From contig CM037590.1 of the NCBI GenBank assembly GCA_021018995.1, positions 72,387,597-72,451,596 on the forward strand: 64,000 nt of DNA. The letters run 5' to 3'. The notes under the pieces were generated by a model. It was not told the origin of the DNA. It worked only from the letters and a program-made list of their open reading frames with translations, and searched no databases. Positions 1 through 10,104 of the stretch are shown here, one piece after another; position 1 is the first letter of the stretch; each line of letters starts with the position of its first letter. Source of the DNA: Chloranthus sessilifolius (taxonomy: Eukaryota > Streptophyta > Magnoliopsida > Chloranthales > Chloranthaceae). The position numbers and the translations under genes are program-made.

Positions 1-459
1 ATGTTGAAATCAATTAGACTCCTAGTAGAATTAGGAGACTCTTTTCTAAATTAGACTCCTAGTAGAATTAGGAGATCTTTTTTAATCAGACTCCCAGTAG
101 TATTAGGAGACCAAGTTAAATAAAATTTCAGCAAGAATAGAAAAACCAAACCAGTTACACTAAAGGCATCCCACAGCTGCTGACGTTCGCCGGCGGATGA
201 TTCAGTAAAGGAGTTCAACCTGCAAGCCCCCGCTCCCCCTTAAAGCATGATCAGTGACATGTTGCAGGGTCAATAAATATCTGCAATTGGCAATCGCATC
301 TTCTTAGGTATTCTTCATTTAGAATTTGTCTCTTTAATTTCAACATTTAATATTTTCTAATTTATTACTCCATCGTCGCCTTCGCCAGATCTCACTTGGA
401 CCGAATTGGGCCACTGATTCCGGGGACTGAGAGGAACCTAGAAAAAGCACGTACCAACA
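1..459 (+). mobile_element. 3' part of an LTR of the outer-element family
   Basis: This stretch aligns by eye to the last 460 bases or so of the two LTRs at 3592-5987 and 50892-53275. It shares the CTCCTAGTAGAATTAGGAG repeats, the segment GATTCAGTAAAG, the AATAAATATCTGCA segment and the terminal AAAAAGCACGTACCAACA. It stops at 459 exactly where those LTRs stop. The sequence after 459 shows no primer-binding site or gag similarity, so it is more likely the end of a 3' LTR or solo LTR than a 5' LTR. The rest lies outside the window. Confidence 0.85.
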
Positions 460-703
460 ATAGCGTCCTATAATAGCCGTTGGCATACGATCCCTTTTTT
501 TGTTGATCTAAGGATCTGTGATGTAGGAGATAAAAATGAGAAAACATTTCTATTATGGTCTTCAAATCCCATGTTACATTGGCATTTTTTTCTTCCTACA
601 CTTAAGAAAATGCTTGGCACAAATTCTAAAAAGTTACCATGAACAAAGACCCTGATGCTCAAGACTTTTATCTAATACCAATTCATACCAAAAGGTTTGT
701 TCA
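460..703. other. intergenic, nothing recognised
   Basis: AT-rich sequence with only short open frames. I see no domain, inverted repeat or RNA gene in it. Confidence 0.5.
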
Positions 704-853
704 TGGGCTTGGGTCTGTAGCACAATGGAAGGTTGGCAATGCTACAATGTCAAGATCGCAAGTTAGAGCCCAGCTTCCCTATCAAAAAACAAAAGTTTCT
801 CTTTGTTAGAGCCCAACTTCCCTATCAAAAGACAAAAGTTTCTCTTTGGGCTT
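704..853 (+). mobile_element. putative tRNA-derived SINE with duplicated tail
   Basis: The body (711-848) begins GGGTCTGTAGCACAATGG, which contains a Pol III A-box-like TAGCACAATGG. A degenerate B-box-like GTTAGAGCCC follows about 35 bases later, as in plant Au-type SINEs. The 43-bp tail starting TTAGAGCCC is present twice in tandem (763-805 and 806-848) with few differences. The direct repeat TGGGCTT flanks the body (704-710 and 847-853) and could be the target duplication. The B-box is weak and there is no clear A-tail, so a plain tandem duplication is the alternative. Confidence 0.45.
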
Positions 854-1050
854 AGGCTAGTGGATCAATTTGAATGTACACCATGACCCAATCCTGAGGT
901 CACACGTCTAATCTGAGCTCAAATAAAGCAAAAGGGGTGAAATTTAATTTTCTTCTTTGTGGGATTAAAGTCCGCAACCCTAATGGGTTTTATATGTTGT
1001 CTATGATTGGATAAGAAGGGTTAGAATCAAGTTCATATAGCTTGGTGCAT
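854..1050. other. intergenic, nothing recognised
   Basis: No coding, RNA or repeat signal seen between the SINE-like sequence and the MITE that follows. Confidence 0.4.
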
Positions 1051-1269
1051 ACAAAACCTAGGGCAATGGCCAAGTCCTATTAAGTAGAACTGGATTTCCA
1101 GTCCTACCTCATCCGCTGCCCTTGGAAATATGAGAATCTTGACTGCACATTTTGCTATAAAAAGTGAAATCAAGAAAGTCAAGATTCTCTAATTTCCAAG
1201 GGCATTGGATAGTGTAGGATTGAAAATCCGATTCTGCTTGGTAGGACCTGACCATTCCCCACAAAACCT
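1051..1269. mobile_element. Mutator-type MITE, about 200 bp, with 9-bp target duplication
   Basis: The element (1060-1260) is an imperfect hairpin along most of its length. The left arm starts AGGGCAATGGCCAAGTCC and the right arm ends GGACCTGACCATTCCCC. Inner arm segments such as CTTGGAAAT and ATTTCCAAG also pair. It is flanked by the 9-bp direct repeat ACAAAACCT (1051-1059 and 1261-1269). Nine-base duplications are typical of Mutator-like transposition. There is no coding capacity. Confidence 0.8.
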
Positions 1270-1398
1270 CGTCAAATCCCTATGTTAAATCGATAGCCCT
1301 CCTAACTACACTGATAATTATAAATGTCAAATCAACGAAAGTGCCATTGCTAGCACTAGTTTGGATGCCTAATACCGACCCAAAATGTGGGGGATTTT

Positions 1399-1562
1399 GA
1401 TCAGGTCTGACCAGTTGAACTACAAATAGGATTTAATTGATTTTAAAATCGTTGGATGCAAGGGAATGGATGTCAACATATGAAAGTTAAAAGTTTAGAT
1501 CCCTTTGCATCCAACGGTTTTAAAATCAGTTGAACCCAAGTTCAACTAATTGGACCTAACCA
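1399..1562. mobile_element. hairpin MITE
   Basis: The two halves are inverted copies. TGATTTTAAAATCGTTGGATG (first half, shown to 20 bases as GATTTTAAAATCGTTGGATG) mirrors CATCCAACGGTTTTAAAATC in the second half, and the outer parts AGGTCTGACCAGTTGAAC and GTTCAACTAATTGGACCT pair imperfectly. I could not fix a target duplication, so the class is open and the ends are approximate. Confidence 0.6.
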
Positions 1563-1845
1563 GGACCTAAATGTGTGTGTATGAGGTAGATGAGTCGTAT
1601 ACTGCTAGCAGCAAATAGGCCAATCTCTTTTCTTTTTATTATCAGTAAGTAGGGTTGATGGTAAGCAATATTTGATAGACAATTTTGCAGGTAACTTATG
1701 TCGCACAATATGACAGGCTGCATTGCTTGTCCTTCTGAATATGAGTCAGTATTAGGTACCCGACCCAAGCACTAAATGACTTGGTTCACAGATCAAATCT
1801 AGTCGCCTTTTCGAACACGTGACATGTGCTTCATCATGTGTGGTA

Positions 1846-2495
1846 GGGCTCTCAATTGGCCGGGCTGGGGTTCAACCAGGCCCTAACCTACCCGGGCCGG
1901 GTTCCCAAATTTTTCAGCTCGACCCTAATCTGGGCTGCGATATAGTAAGCACAAGCCTGGATCCTACTAGGATAGGCCAGGCTTGGACATTTTTCCGGTC
2001 TTTTTTCGATTATTTTTTTCTAATAAAATTTTGGTGGGCGATTTTTTTGGGGTTGTTTTATTGAACTATTTTTTTCTAATAAAATTTTGTTTGTCTTGGA
2101 TTTTTTTTTTCTAATAAAAGTTTGAAGAAGGTTAAAAATTTAATTAAATAATTATATTAACATTATAGAGGCTCGGGTACATGCTTTGTTAAAATATTTC
2201 ATTTTAGTTTGTTGCATAATGGTTATAACGGATAATGGTTGCACAATAGTTATAACGGACAACGGTTAATCTCAGGGTATTTAACTAAATTATATTTAAC
2301 TATAAAAGGATATATATATATATATATACGGGCAGGGTGTTGGATCACTCACCCCAAGCTCGGCCCGGATTGATCTGGGTTGCAACATGTTTAGCCCGGT
2401 TTGGATACCAGGTCAAGTTTGGTTGATAGAAATTATCACTTTTTTCAAGCCAGGTGCGAGTCAAAATTCAGCCCGGCCGGGCCCATTGAGAGCCC
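1846..2495. mobile_element. hAT-like non-autonomous TIR element
   Basis: The left end GGGCTCTCAATTGGCCGGGC and the right end GCCCGGCCGGGCCCATTGAG plus AGCCC form terminal inverted repeats of about 25 bp with a few mismatches. The GC-rich 'GGCCGGG' ends are common in plant hAT-derived elements. The interior is AT-rich, contains a repeated GGTTATAACGG motif and a (TA)n tract at about 2310-2328, and has no transposase. No clear 8-bp target duplication is visible, so the hAT assignment is tentative. Confidence 0.55.
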
Positions 2496-2572
2496 AATGA
2501 GTAAGGGTTCTCTTTTCGCAACCGAGAAAATTTGAGCAAATTTGACACGGTAAAACTTAATGATACATCACA

Positions 2573-2734
2573 CACTACAAAAAATAAGACTATTAGCGGC
2601 AGTTTTTTGCAGCAAAAAACGGCCGCTATTAACAAAAAAACTATTAAGACTATTAGCGACAAGGGTATTAGCGGCAGTTTTTTGTTAATAGCGGCAGTTT
2701 TTGGCTGCCGCTATTAGTCTTATTTTTTGTAGTG
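2573..2734. mobile_element. CACTA-type MITE, 162 bp
   Basis: It begins CACTACAAAAAATAAGACTA and ends with the inverted counterpart ATTTTTTGTAGTG. These are the terminal repeats of CACTA (En/Spm) transposons. The 3-bp target duplication ACA lies on both sides (2570-2572 and 2735-2737). The interior is made of repeated TATTAGCGGCAGTTTTT and its inverse, so the whole element can fold on itself. There is no coding capacity. Confidence 0.85.
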
Positions 2735-3478
2735 ACATACCAATGATGTGTGCCTATAATGTCTTATTATTAGATCTTTGCTCTAAAAAACTTTATAGGC
2801 CACAACAAAAACAAACGCGATTTGACCCGTTTCTCATAAAATTGGTTATTATTATTATTTTTTGTTGCACACCCCACTAAATGGATAGTGAACTCCGATA
2901 CTTGCACCCTTTTTTGCCAGTCAGTGGATGTCTGATAATTGATTTTAAAAATCTATCGATGGACTTCTACTGATTATTTTTTGTTTTTAACAAAAAAAAT
3001 TACGAAAATTTCCCAAATCGACCCTATCAAATTCACTTTTTCGGCCAAAGACCCTATATTTTCACCTTTCCCCTAACTTACCAACTCCAAGGCCAGCCCC
3101 TAAGGAGTAAAACTCAAAGTTACCTCTTCTATGACTTTCTTTAACCCTGAAAAACATCCTCTTCTTCCTCATTTTAATCTGCCACAGTTAGTAAAACGTT
3201 AGGGTAGCGAAGGTGACGACGTCTTCTTCCTTTGTTCGATCGGCTATTTGGAACAGGACAACAAAGGCTTGGGAAGAAGACCCTGCAGTTTGCCATTGGG
3301 AAAAGAAGACCCTGTATTTTGTCATTGGGAAAAGACGACCCTGCAGTTTGTCATTGCAGCGCGAGATATGTTCAGATTTTCCAGTGTAAACCTCATTTTC
3401 AGTTTCTTTCTGTCTCTTAATGGTGCAGTATAAAAAAGATGTATATTTTTGTGGTAATTTTTTGAAAAAAATTGTCGA
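2735..3478. other. sequence upstream of the MULE coding region
   Basis: This is the DNA that lay directly upstream of the MULE before the outer element inserted. It has no convincing coding frame. The one distinct feature is a 29-bp tandem repeat at 3276-3361 (three copies of GAAGACCCTGCAGTTTGCC and its variants). The 5' end of the MULE may lie here, but I could not identify its terminal inverted repeat. Confidence 0.4.
3276..3361. repeat. 29-bp tandem repeat, three copies
   Basis: Units start at 3276, 3305 and 3334, each beginning GAAGACCCTG or GACGACCCTG and continuing through TTTGTCATTGGGAAAA. The last unit is degenerate at its end. Confidence 0.85.
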
Positions 3479-3591
3479 TACCGATATTATAAACGGTCGA
3501 TAATGACCGTTTCTATAATCGGTATCGACCGTTTATATAGTCATTATTGACCGTTTATACAATCGATATTGACCATTTATATAATCAGTAT
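3479..3591. repeat. about 20-bp degenerate tandem array (MULE-associated)
   Basis: About five to six units of the form GACCGTTTATATAATCGATAT repeat at roughly 20-bp spacing with inverted character (GGTCGATA next to TATCGACC). The outer retrotransposon inserted into this array. A related array lies on the far side of the MULE gene at about 56845-57040. Confidence 0.7.
3587..3591. repeat. target-site duplication AGTAT, left copy (outer element)
   Basis: AGTAT directly precedes the TGTAGATAC start of the 5' LTR. The same five bases follow the 3' LTR at 53276-53280. This pair shows that 3592-53275 is a single insertion. Confidence 0.9.
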
Positions 3592-3708
3592 TGTAGATAC
3601 CCCCATTTTTCCCTCTCGGAATAAGTTTGTTCGGTCAACCTTTGACCTCAACTGTGACTCTTCGGAAGGGACTTACCTTCTCCGAGGGTTTTGAAACCCT
3701 AACATGAG

Positions 3709-3930
3709 AACCATATGCTGAAACAATAGTATATGACCGGACACAGGCTGAAACAATGGTTCTATAGCTCAAGTCCCATAAAGGAGGGGACCATATGCTG
3801 AAACAATAATATATGACAGGACACAAACTAAAATAATAGCTTTGTGGCTCAGACCCCATAACCCCAAAGGTAGGAACTATACACTGAAACAATAGTATAT
3901 AGCCAAAACGCAGACCAAAATAATAGTTTT
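3709..3930 (+). repeat. 81-bp tandem triplication in the outer U3
   Basis: Units start at 3709, 3790 and about 3870, each beginning ACCATATGCTGAAACAATAG or a close variant and containing GGACACAGGCTGAAACAATG. The 3' LTR has the same triplication at about 51014-51235. Confidence 0.8.
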
Positions 3931-3964
3931 ACCCTTCGGGCACGAGCCAAAACTCGGGACAACC

Positions 3965-4440
3965 CCGAATTGCGTGTGCGAAACCATGCCAGCAATTCGA
4001 TTGAACGCCACACCACCAGTGCTCAATCAGTCCTCGTCAGACCAAACTTTCCTTCCCTTTGACCGCCTTGAGACCCAATCGCGCGCCCCAACCAGCGCGT
4101 ACAATCGATTATGCGTCCAAACGCTGGCGCGTAATTAGTTTGGTTCAGACCTGGTCTCTAACACCATAGACCGCTAAAACTCCATGATTAAATGCAGTTA
4201 GCATAGTGTTTAATTGGATTGTGCGCACCAAACTGGGCGTGCAATTAGTCTAATCAGACTAGGACTGGGACACCCCGGCTGAGCCAGTCAACCGATCATT
4301 CACTAAGACAGTCGCCGACTCAAAGTGGTTAAGCGTCTGATACAGGGCGCGCAATTCAATTAAGCACCCCGGATGGGGCACGTAATTGAAGTTGACCAAT
4401 TAGTTAAGAGCACCCCACAGGGCGCGTAATTAGTAAAATA
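3965..4440 (+). promoter_or_regulatory. dyad-motif array upstream of the LTR TATA box (outer family)
   Basis: About five to six degenerate units of the form AATNRCGCRCC - 6 to 12 bases - GGYGCGTAATT lie here. Clear examples are ATTATGCGTCC with GGCGCGTAATTA, and TTAAGCGTCTG with GGGCGCGCAATT. The last unit ends about 10 bases before the TATA box. The same kind of array occurs at about 51255-51720 (3' LTR), 22995-23375 and 48215-48690. Confidence 0.65.
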
Positions 4441-4442
4441 CC

Positions 4443-4450
4443 TATAAATA
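4443..4450 (+). promoter_or_regulatory. TATA box of the outer 5' LTR
   Basis: TATAAATA in the context ACCTATAAATAGACC. It lies directly after the dyad array and is conserved in the 3' LTR at 51728-51735. Confidence 0.7.
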
Positions 4451-5104
4451 GACCTTCTTACCTCGACCCAAAAAAAAAGAACGACTTCGAGATTCGAGTT
4501 TCAAGCTCCTCGCCTTCAAGCTTAGGACTTCGAGATTCCTCTCTGCAGCCCCGACCTTAGGTATAATTTTCCTTCCAGCTTTCAACCTTAGTTCTAGTTT
4601 TTAGTTATTAGTCCTTAGACCTTCGATTTTAACTATTAGTTTTAATTTTCAGCCTTAGAACATAACACCTTTTAATCCGATTGTTTAATTCACAATTTTA
4701 AACCTTATTTTCACCCCAAAACCTCCACTTTCAATCCTATTATTAATTTATGGTTCTAGTTCTTAGTTTTTAGAACCAGTTCTTAATCATAAGGTCTGAT
4801 TTTTTTTATTTTGGTTCTGATTTCAATCTTAAAATTTTAGATTCCAGTCTTAATTTACCGATTCCTTACAGTTTCAGATTAAAAAAATCCCAATTTATAG
4901 TTGAGCTTTCAATTCCTAGCCCCAAAATTTAACCCATAATTATATTCCAAAAATTACTGACTTTTCCATCCAAAGACATCGTCTTACAACTCAAATTCAG
5001 TTTACATTATTCTTAGCCACCTGATTTTCCCAAGGGAGCTTACGGAGGGTACCCAGGAACGGGGCCAATCCTCCTTAGCATAGCGGGCCAAAACCCCCCT
5101 TTTT

Positions 5105-5560
5105 AAAATTTCTAGTAAAATTAGTAAATTTTTTAAATTAAGTAGAGTTTTAATAAAATTAGTATATTTACTTTAATTAGAGTTTCAATAGGATCAGTAT
5201 ATTCCTAATTAGTTTTCATAGAATTGACATATTTGCACTCCTAGTAGTATAAGGAGACTTAATTAACTATATTTCTAACAAGAGTAGGATATTCAAATTA
5301 ATTAGACTCCTAGCAGGATTATGAGACCCAGGTAAATAGGACTAATATATTCAAATTAGTTAGACTCCTAGTAGAATCAGGAGACTTAACTAATTAGACA
5401 TCTAATAAGATCAACATACTCAATTAATTAGACACCTAATAGAATTAGGAGACTTAATTAGTTAGACTTCTAATAGAGTTAGAACACTTAAAACAATTAG
5501 ATTCTGGTAGAAGTAAGACATTAGAAATAATTAGACTTCTAATAGAATTAGGAGAATCAG
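5105..5560 (+). repeat. 43-45-bp degenerate array with inverted core in R/U5 of the outer LTR
   Basis: Roughly ten units share the pattern TTAGACTCCTAGTAGAATTAGGAGACTTAA (quoted in parts: TTAGACTCCTAGTAG, then AATTAGGAGACTTAA). Each core CTCCTA...TAGGAG is itself inverted. The units nearest the 3' end are best preserved. The array also occurs in the 3' LTR (about 52385-52840) and in the fragment at 1-110. Confidence 0.75.
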
Positions 5561-5987
5561 TCAAACTAAAAGCAAAAAACCAAAAAATAGCTAAAGTTAG
5601 GATAGCACCAGGAATCCTACGCATAGCCAGACTCCCAGTAGAACCAGGAGACCTAAACTCATTAGAACCAGAGCAATAAAAGAGAACAGATTATCTAGAC
5701 ACCCGAACAACCCAGTGCTGCTAACATTGACAGGCTAATGATTCAGTAAAGAAGGAACCCACACCTCCTCATAAGCATGATCAGTTACGTATTGCAGCGT
5801 CGATAAATATCTACAGCTGGCGATCACAACGAACCAGGTATTTTTTCCTTGAATTTACCTATTTAATTTTAACACTTATTATTCTCTGATTCACTACTCC
5901 ACCACCCATCGCCAGAGTCTACTTGGGACCGAATTGGGCCACTCTTTCCAGGCACTGAAAGGAACCCATAAAAAGTACGTATCAATA

Positions 5988-6408
5988 CACTAGTGATCGC
6001 GATTGGACTTCTTATTGTCAAAGTCGCTCTTGCCTAGATACTTAGTTTTATTTTGTAGTTTATGTTTTTTTTTCATAACCAGTAGTAGAAATATAAAAAA
6101 TAATAATAAATAAAAAAAATAAAAATAAAAAAAAAAAGAATACATGAACCTCCGCCAAAGACTCAAGAAGTCCCGAATATGGAAATTGCGGTTAGGAGAC
6201 CATCCGCTATGGGGATACCATAATAATCCCATATACGAGGAATAGTCACCCCATGATTCAAACCAACAACCTGAGATTAAGATGATCGGCGTCCAAGAAA
6301 ACCCCTTTTCTACCCCGAACCCTAGCAGAGGGGAGAGCAGTAATGGGTAGAACCTCATGTCTTGACAAATCGTAGAGCTCAGCATTCAGAGAATACAAAA
6401 AGGAGACG
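5988..6408 (+). other. leader between 5' LTR and gag (outer)
   Basis: This should hold the primer-binding site, but the first bases (CACTAGTGATCGCGATTGG) do not match the 3' end of a tRNA I recognise. The leader contains an A-rich tract at about 6090-6145. The frame around 6380-6540 looks acidic and Arg-rich and may be the decayed start of gag. Confidence 0.5.
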
Positions 6409-7224
6409 ATGGTACCGAAGAATTGCTCCGAGGATTGGCCGTCGCGTATGAGATGGTCAAGGGACGAGAAGACTCGGATGAACGAGAACGACAAGAGAGA
6501 GAGAGAGAGGTCGCCACCTATGCCAAGTACGGTATCGGCCCATGGCTCACCCTTAAAACCATCCGCTCGCACCCTCTTCAACGACAATTCACAAAATAGA
6601 GTTCACTTGCGGACTATCCAAAGAGACGTCGCTGTGAGAGTCGAAGATCTCCCTAAGATGCTTGATGAATACATGGCTAAGAGGGAACACCCTGACCTCT
6701 CATTCAGATTCGACAAGTTTTGTCGAGAACTCAAATTTAGCTTGCTGGCAGGATTCAAACCAACGAAATTCAACAAGTACAACGGTACTGGGAATCCAAA
6801 TCATCATCTGTCCCTCTTCTGTAATGACTGTCGACCCATACGCCACAATCAAGGACTTCTCATCCACTATTTCCAACGGTCATTAGAAGGAGAAGCTCTG
6901 AACTGGTTTGCAGGACTACCACTGCATAAGATAGATACGTTCAATGATTTGGTAGGTTAATTCCTCAACCAATACAAACATCTAATCGAGGAAACAGTCA
7001 GCCTTAGCGATCTCATGGCTATGAAGCAGGAACCTGACGAAGAATTTGCTAATTTCGTTGCAAGATGGAGGAAACTTGCTGTCAGGACTGGCACCTCAAT
7101 GAAGGAGAAAGACTCAGTCAATATCATCATCGACAATACTAGAGAACCCTTGAAGAGAGCGCTTGTTATAAGTGACTGCCTTGATTTCGCAGCACTTCAT
7201 TCCCGAGCGTCTCATTTGGCTTGA
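6409..7224 (+). pseudogene. outer gag, capsid core (broken)
   Basis: Gag proteins form the particle in which reverse transcription takes place. The reading frame contains the Retrotrans_gag pattern FNKYNGTGNPNHHLSLFC, then LEGEALNWFAGLPL, then a second part FLNQYKHLIEETVS, MKQEPDEEFANFVARWRKLA. This is the usual order of the plant gypsy capsid domain. A TAA at 6958-6960 interrupts it between the two parts in the same frame, and TGA at 7222-7224 ends the second. The first ATG at 6409 is only the first in this frame; the true start is probably upstream and lost. The start of the domain is Arg/Glu-rich. Confidence 0.85.
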
Positions 7225-8727
7225 CACAATAAAGGCGGAGACCTTGCCTTATCCATAGTCAAATCAAAAGTAGGTTCTTCAGGAAAATAAAAGTCGAAGA
7301 ATAATAGGAAAGCATCAGGAACCGAGTAGGTTAATACTATCGCTAACCAAGGACAAAACTTCGGGAATGGAAACTTTCAGCCAAGGAACTTCGGGCAGAA
7401 CCAAGGCCAGCAACGATTCACAAATCAGAGTCAAGGCCAAAATCAATAGTGATATCTGAATCAAACCAAGGCCAGAATCAAAATCAAGGGCAATATCAGA
7501 ACAGGATACCTCCCCTACAAAACTTTAACCAACAAACTAGGGGCCCCTACCAGCCAAGACGGGAACACTACCCTCCTTTGCCTGATACCATCCCCAACAT
7601 TTTCCATCTCCTCAACACCCATAACCTTCTTAGATTCCTACAAGAATGACCACGACGTTGGCCAATGAATCTAGATTATAGCAAATACTACGCATTTCAT
7701 CGGTATGCGGGGCATAATCTGAAAGACTGGTGGATCCTTCGAGATGTAATCTACGACATGAAGGATTGAAACTAAATCGATTGGGAAGCGCTTAGGAACT
7801 TTAACCCCAACAGTAACCAATGACTGCAGAATCTACGAATCATTAACAATCCCATGCCAAATCACAACCAAGGTGGGCCAGCCCACATCACTATGGTAGA
7901 CCTCCCTGGCCGACCCTCTTTCCAACCCTCCACCTTGATCACCCACCTTCAATCTCCTATTACTCTCGCTAACCCCATAGAGGCTATCCAACCCCTACAT
8001 CCCTCAACCCTGATTACGCGGGTCGTCCCTCCGAACCCACCTCCCTATCTGAAATTCACTCAGGTATGAGTCCAATCCTTTCAAGCGAACACCGTTTCTT
8101 CATAATCGCATACTAGAACCTTCGACCCCACCGAATCCCAAGACAACACCACTACCACTCCCTTTATCTGACTCCGAGCCAGAATACGAGGACCATGTCC
8201 TTCAAACTATAGAACATATCACAGCATGGGTAGACAGTGACACTAAGAACCCTGCTAGTCGACAACACGAGAAGACACCTGAAGAGTGCCCATCGGCGGT
8301 AGAGATAAAACATGCAAAAGAAGAATCGTCCAAAGAAGAAACACTGATCTTCGTCGTCCTGGAAGAGGAGGATTACACTCAGTACCTCCCACCATGGAGC
8401 GGCCTGGTTCAAGTATGCATTCCTTCATCGAATTTCACCCCTTTCGTGCCTAACACTAATACATCAGCGCCAAGCGTGGCCTGGTCCAAGCAACAACCAA
8501 CTTGTTCAATCCTTAAATCAGGAACTAACTATCCCCTACTACCGTTTCCTTAGGATAAGGAACCTACGAATGCACAACCACCGGAAAGAAACACAAGAGA
8601 GAAAGAGATTAACTTACCTCTCCCGCCTCACATCATTCCTCCACCAAACCCCGCACCTTAGCCTTCCCAACCACCCGTACACAAGGTTCACCAGCCAGGT
8701 AAAGAAGCTACACTTGAAGCGGGACAA
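7225..8727 (+). pseudogene. outer gag C-terminal part and linker (broken)
   Basis: After the capsid core comes a Gln/Asn/Gly-rich stretch (about 7340-7560, repeated GQNQ) and then a Tat-type zinc-knuckle-like segment near 7680-7770 reading KYYAFHRYAGHNLKDWW. Related elements have Cys residues at the places now occupied by Tyr/Ala and Trp, so metal binding is lost. A Pro-rich linker follows (7854-8069), then an acidic linker (about 8160-8420). At least six stops and shifts lie between. The inner element has the same order at 42072-41041. Confidence 0.7.
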
Positions 8728-9420
8728 GTGTATGATCTCCTGCGACATTTTCAGAAGATCCCAGCTCAGATATCAATCTTGGAACTCATTATGAAGTCTC
8801 CCAATCCCCATTGACTACTAATAAAAACATTAGAAGATACATAAGTAGACGAAGATACCACCTTGGATGAACTGCATCAAATCCCCTCAGTCATGGCACA
8901 ACCTCTAACACTGACCTTCACAGATGCAGACATGCCTAAAGTGTCTCTCCGAGGAAGTTCGGCTCCTATATACTTAAAAGTTATAATCAGAGGGTTCTTT
9001 ATACCCTATGCACTAGTCAATATCAAAGCAGGACTTAATATCTACCCAATCACTACACTAAAGACGCTCGAGCACTTAGAGCAAGACATTAGGCCTTCGA
9101 CCCTATCCCTCATAGCCTACAACGGCTCGCGTCATTTCGTCAAGGGGACTATCAAGCTTTAGGTCCATCTCGAGCATGTAACAAAGGATGTCACCTTCCA
9201 TGTGTCAGACTCCTCTAGCAGTTATAATCTCATCCTAGGCCGAAAATGGTTAGAATTCATGAAGGATGTGGCATCGACATAACATCAATGCATCAAGTTT
9301 TCATATGAAGATTCCATTGTTCGCATATACACTGACGCACCTCTCCAGGAGATAGATACTGATTACACGGTGAGTATCCCTACAGCCCATGACTCCGTGT
9401 TGAACACCAGCTACATCTAA
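8728..9420 (+). pseudogene. outer protease region (catalytic Asp lost)
   Basis: The segment VYDLLRHFQKIPAQISILEL at 8728 onward is the helical pre-protease motif that Tat elements carry upstream of the retropepsin fold. The protease itself covers about 8863-9420: TLTFTDADMP, then VIIRGFFIPYALVNIKAGLN, then ILGRKWLEFM (the family's LLGRPW motif). At the active site the family reads (I/V)D(G/N)GS. Here it is VNIKAG, so the catalytic Asp is gone. In-frame stops after 9162 and at about 9281 also break it. Retropepsins cut the Gag-Pol polyprotein. Confidence 0.75.
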
Positions 9421-9423
9421 AAG

Positions 9424-10098
9424 ATGCGGGTCCTCAATAAGGCAACTGTTGTAAAAATTAGCCCTCCTAGCCCTCGTCAGACGGATCAACCCAAGCTAAC
9501 CAAAAGAGATGCCAGCCCTGACCTTGCCAATCTCTATGACATCAATCCTACCGCTATAAAAAGGTGGGACCTCATGTACCAGCTAGGGTACATCCCTCAC
9601 GCCAGACTCTGCAAGAACAAGCAAGGCCGTATAGGGCCTGTTGTCCCAAAGAAAATTCATAAGTACATAGGACTAGGCTACGAGTCAGACATCCAACAAA
9701 CAGACATACTGGCTACCTCCCCGAAATGGTCTCTATATGACCACTTCGTCTATGGGACTACCGAAAAATCTGACATACCAAAATGGAAGGAAGAACCCCT
9801 TGCCAAATCACAGGAGGTCGAGATTGAGCAGATGGCTAGAGCATTTGCGGATTTGACAAACCTAAATGACGATGTCGATAAACCACTCGAAGGAGTCAAA
9901 CCCATGTTCGATACTGAGCAATTTACGGAAGTGAGAATGGAAGAGTCTCCCAAGCTTAGGCCACGCATAGAAAACTGGGACTCAACCGAAGAGGAGGACT
10001 TCCATATCGCAACACTAGAGGATGTGGGAGGACTGGAATCAACCACCCCCCAGTCCCACCAATTACTCCAGCCTCATGAATCGGTAGAAGAAGATTGA
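9424..10098 (+). pseudogene. outer G-patch-like segment and acidic tail
   Basis: An uninterrupted frame of 224 codons between protease and RT. Residues 40-75 or so read KRWDLMYQLGYIPHARLCKN, then GLGYESD. This corresponds to the G-patch segment (RWGHKKGKGLGPRLQGR...FGLGYRP) at the same place in the inner element (about 39850-39920). G-patches bind RNA or helicases and occur downstream of protease in some retroelements. The rest is acidic (many Glu/Asp) and unrecognised. Confidence 0.65.
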
Positions 10099-10104
10099 CT
10101 CTCG

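Larger units (their letters stand above)
3592..5987 (+). repeat. 5' LTR of the outer element
   Basis: It starts TGTAGATACCCCCATTTTTC and ends TACGTATCAATA, the counterpart of TACCAACA in the other copies (end uncertain by two bases). In order it holds an 81-bp tandem triplication (about 3709-3930), a dyad-motif array (about 3965-4440), a TATA box (4443-4450), and a 43-bp degenerate array (about 5105-5560). The order suggests that U3 ends near 4470 and that R plus U5 exceed 1 kb. No clear primer-binding site follows it. Confidence 0.9.

Noticed and set aside
711..785. Functional tRNA gene
   Set aside because: A-box-like word present, but no cloverleaf can be formed and the B-box is degenerate.
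3248..3433. Two overlapping plus-strand small frames as a host gene
   Set aside because: They are produced by the 29-bp tandem repeat, which is open in two frames.
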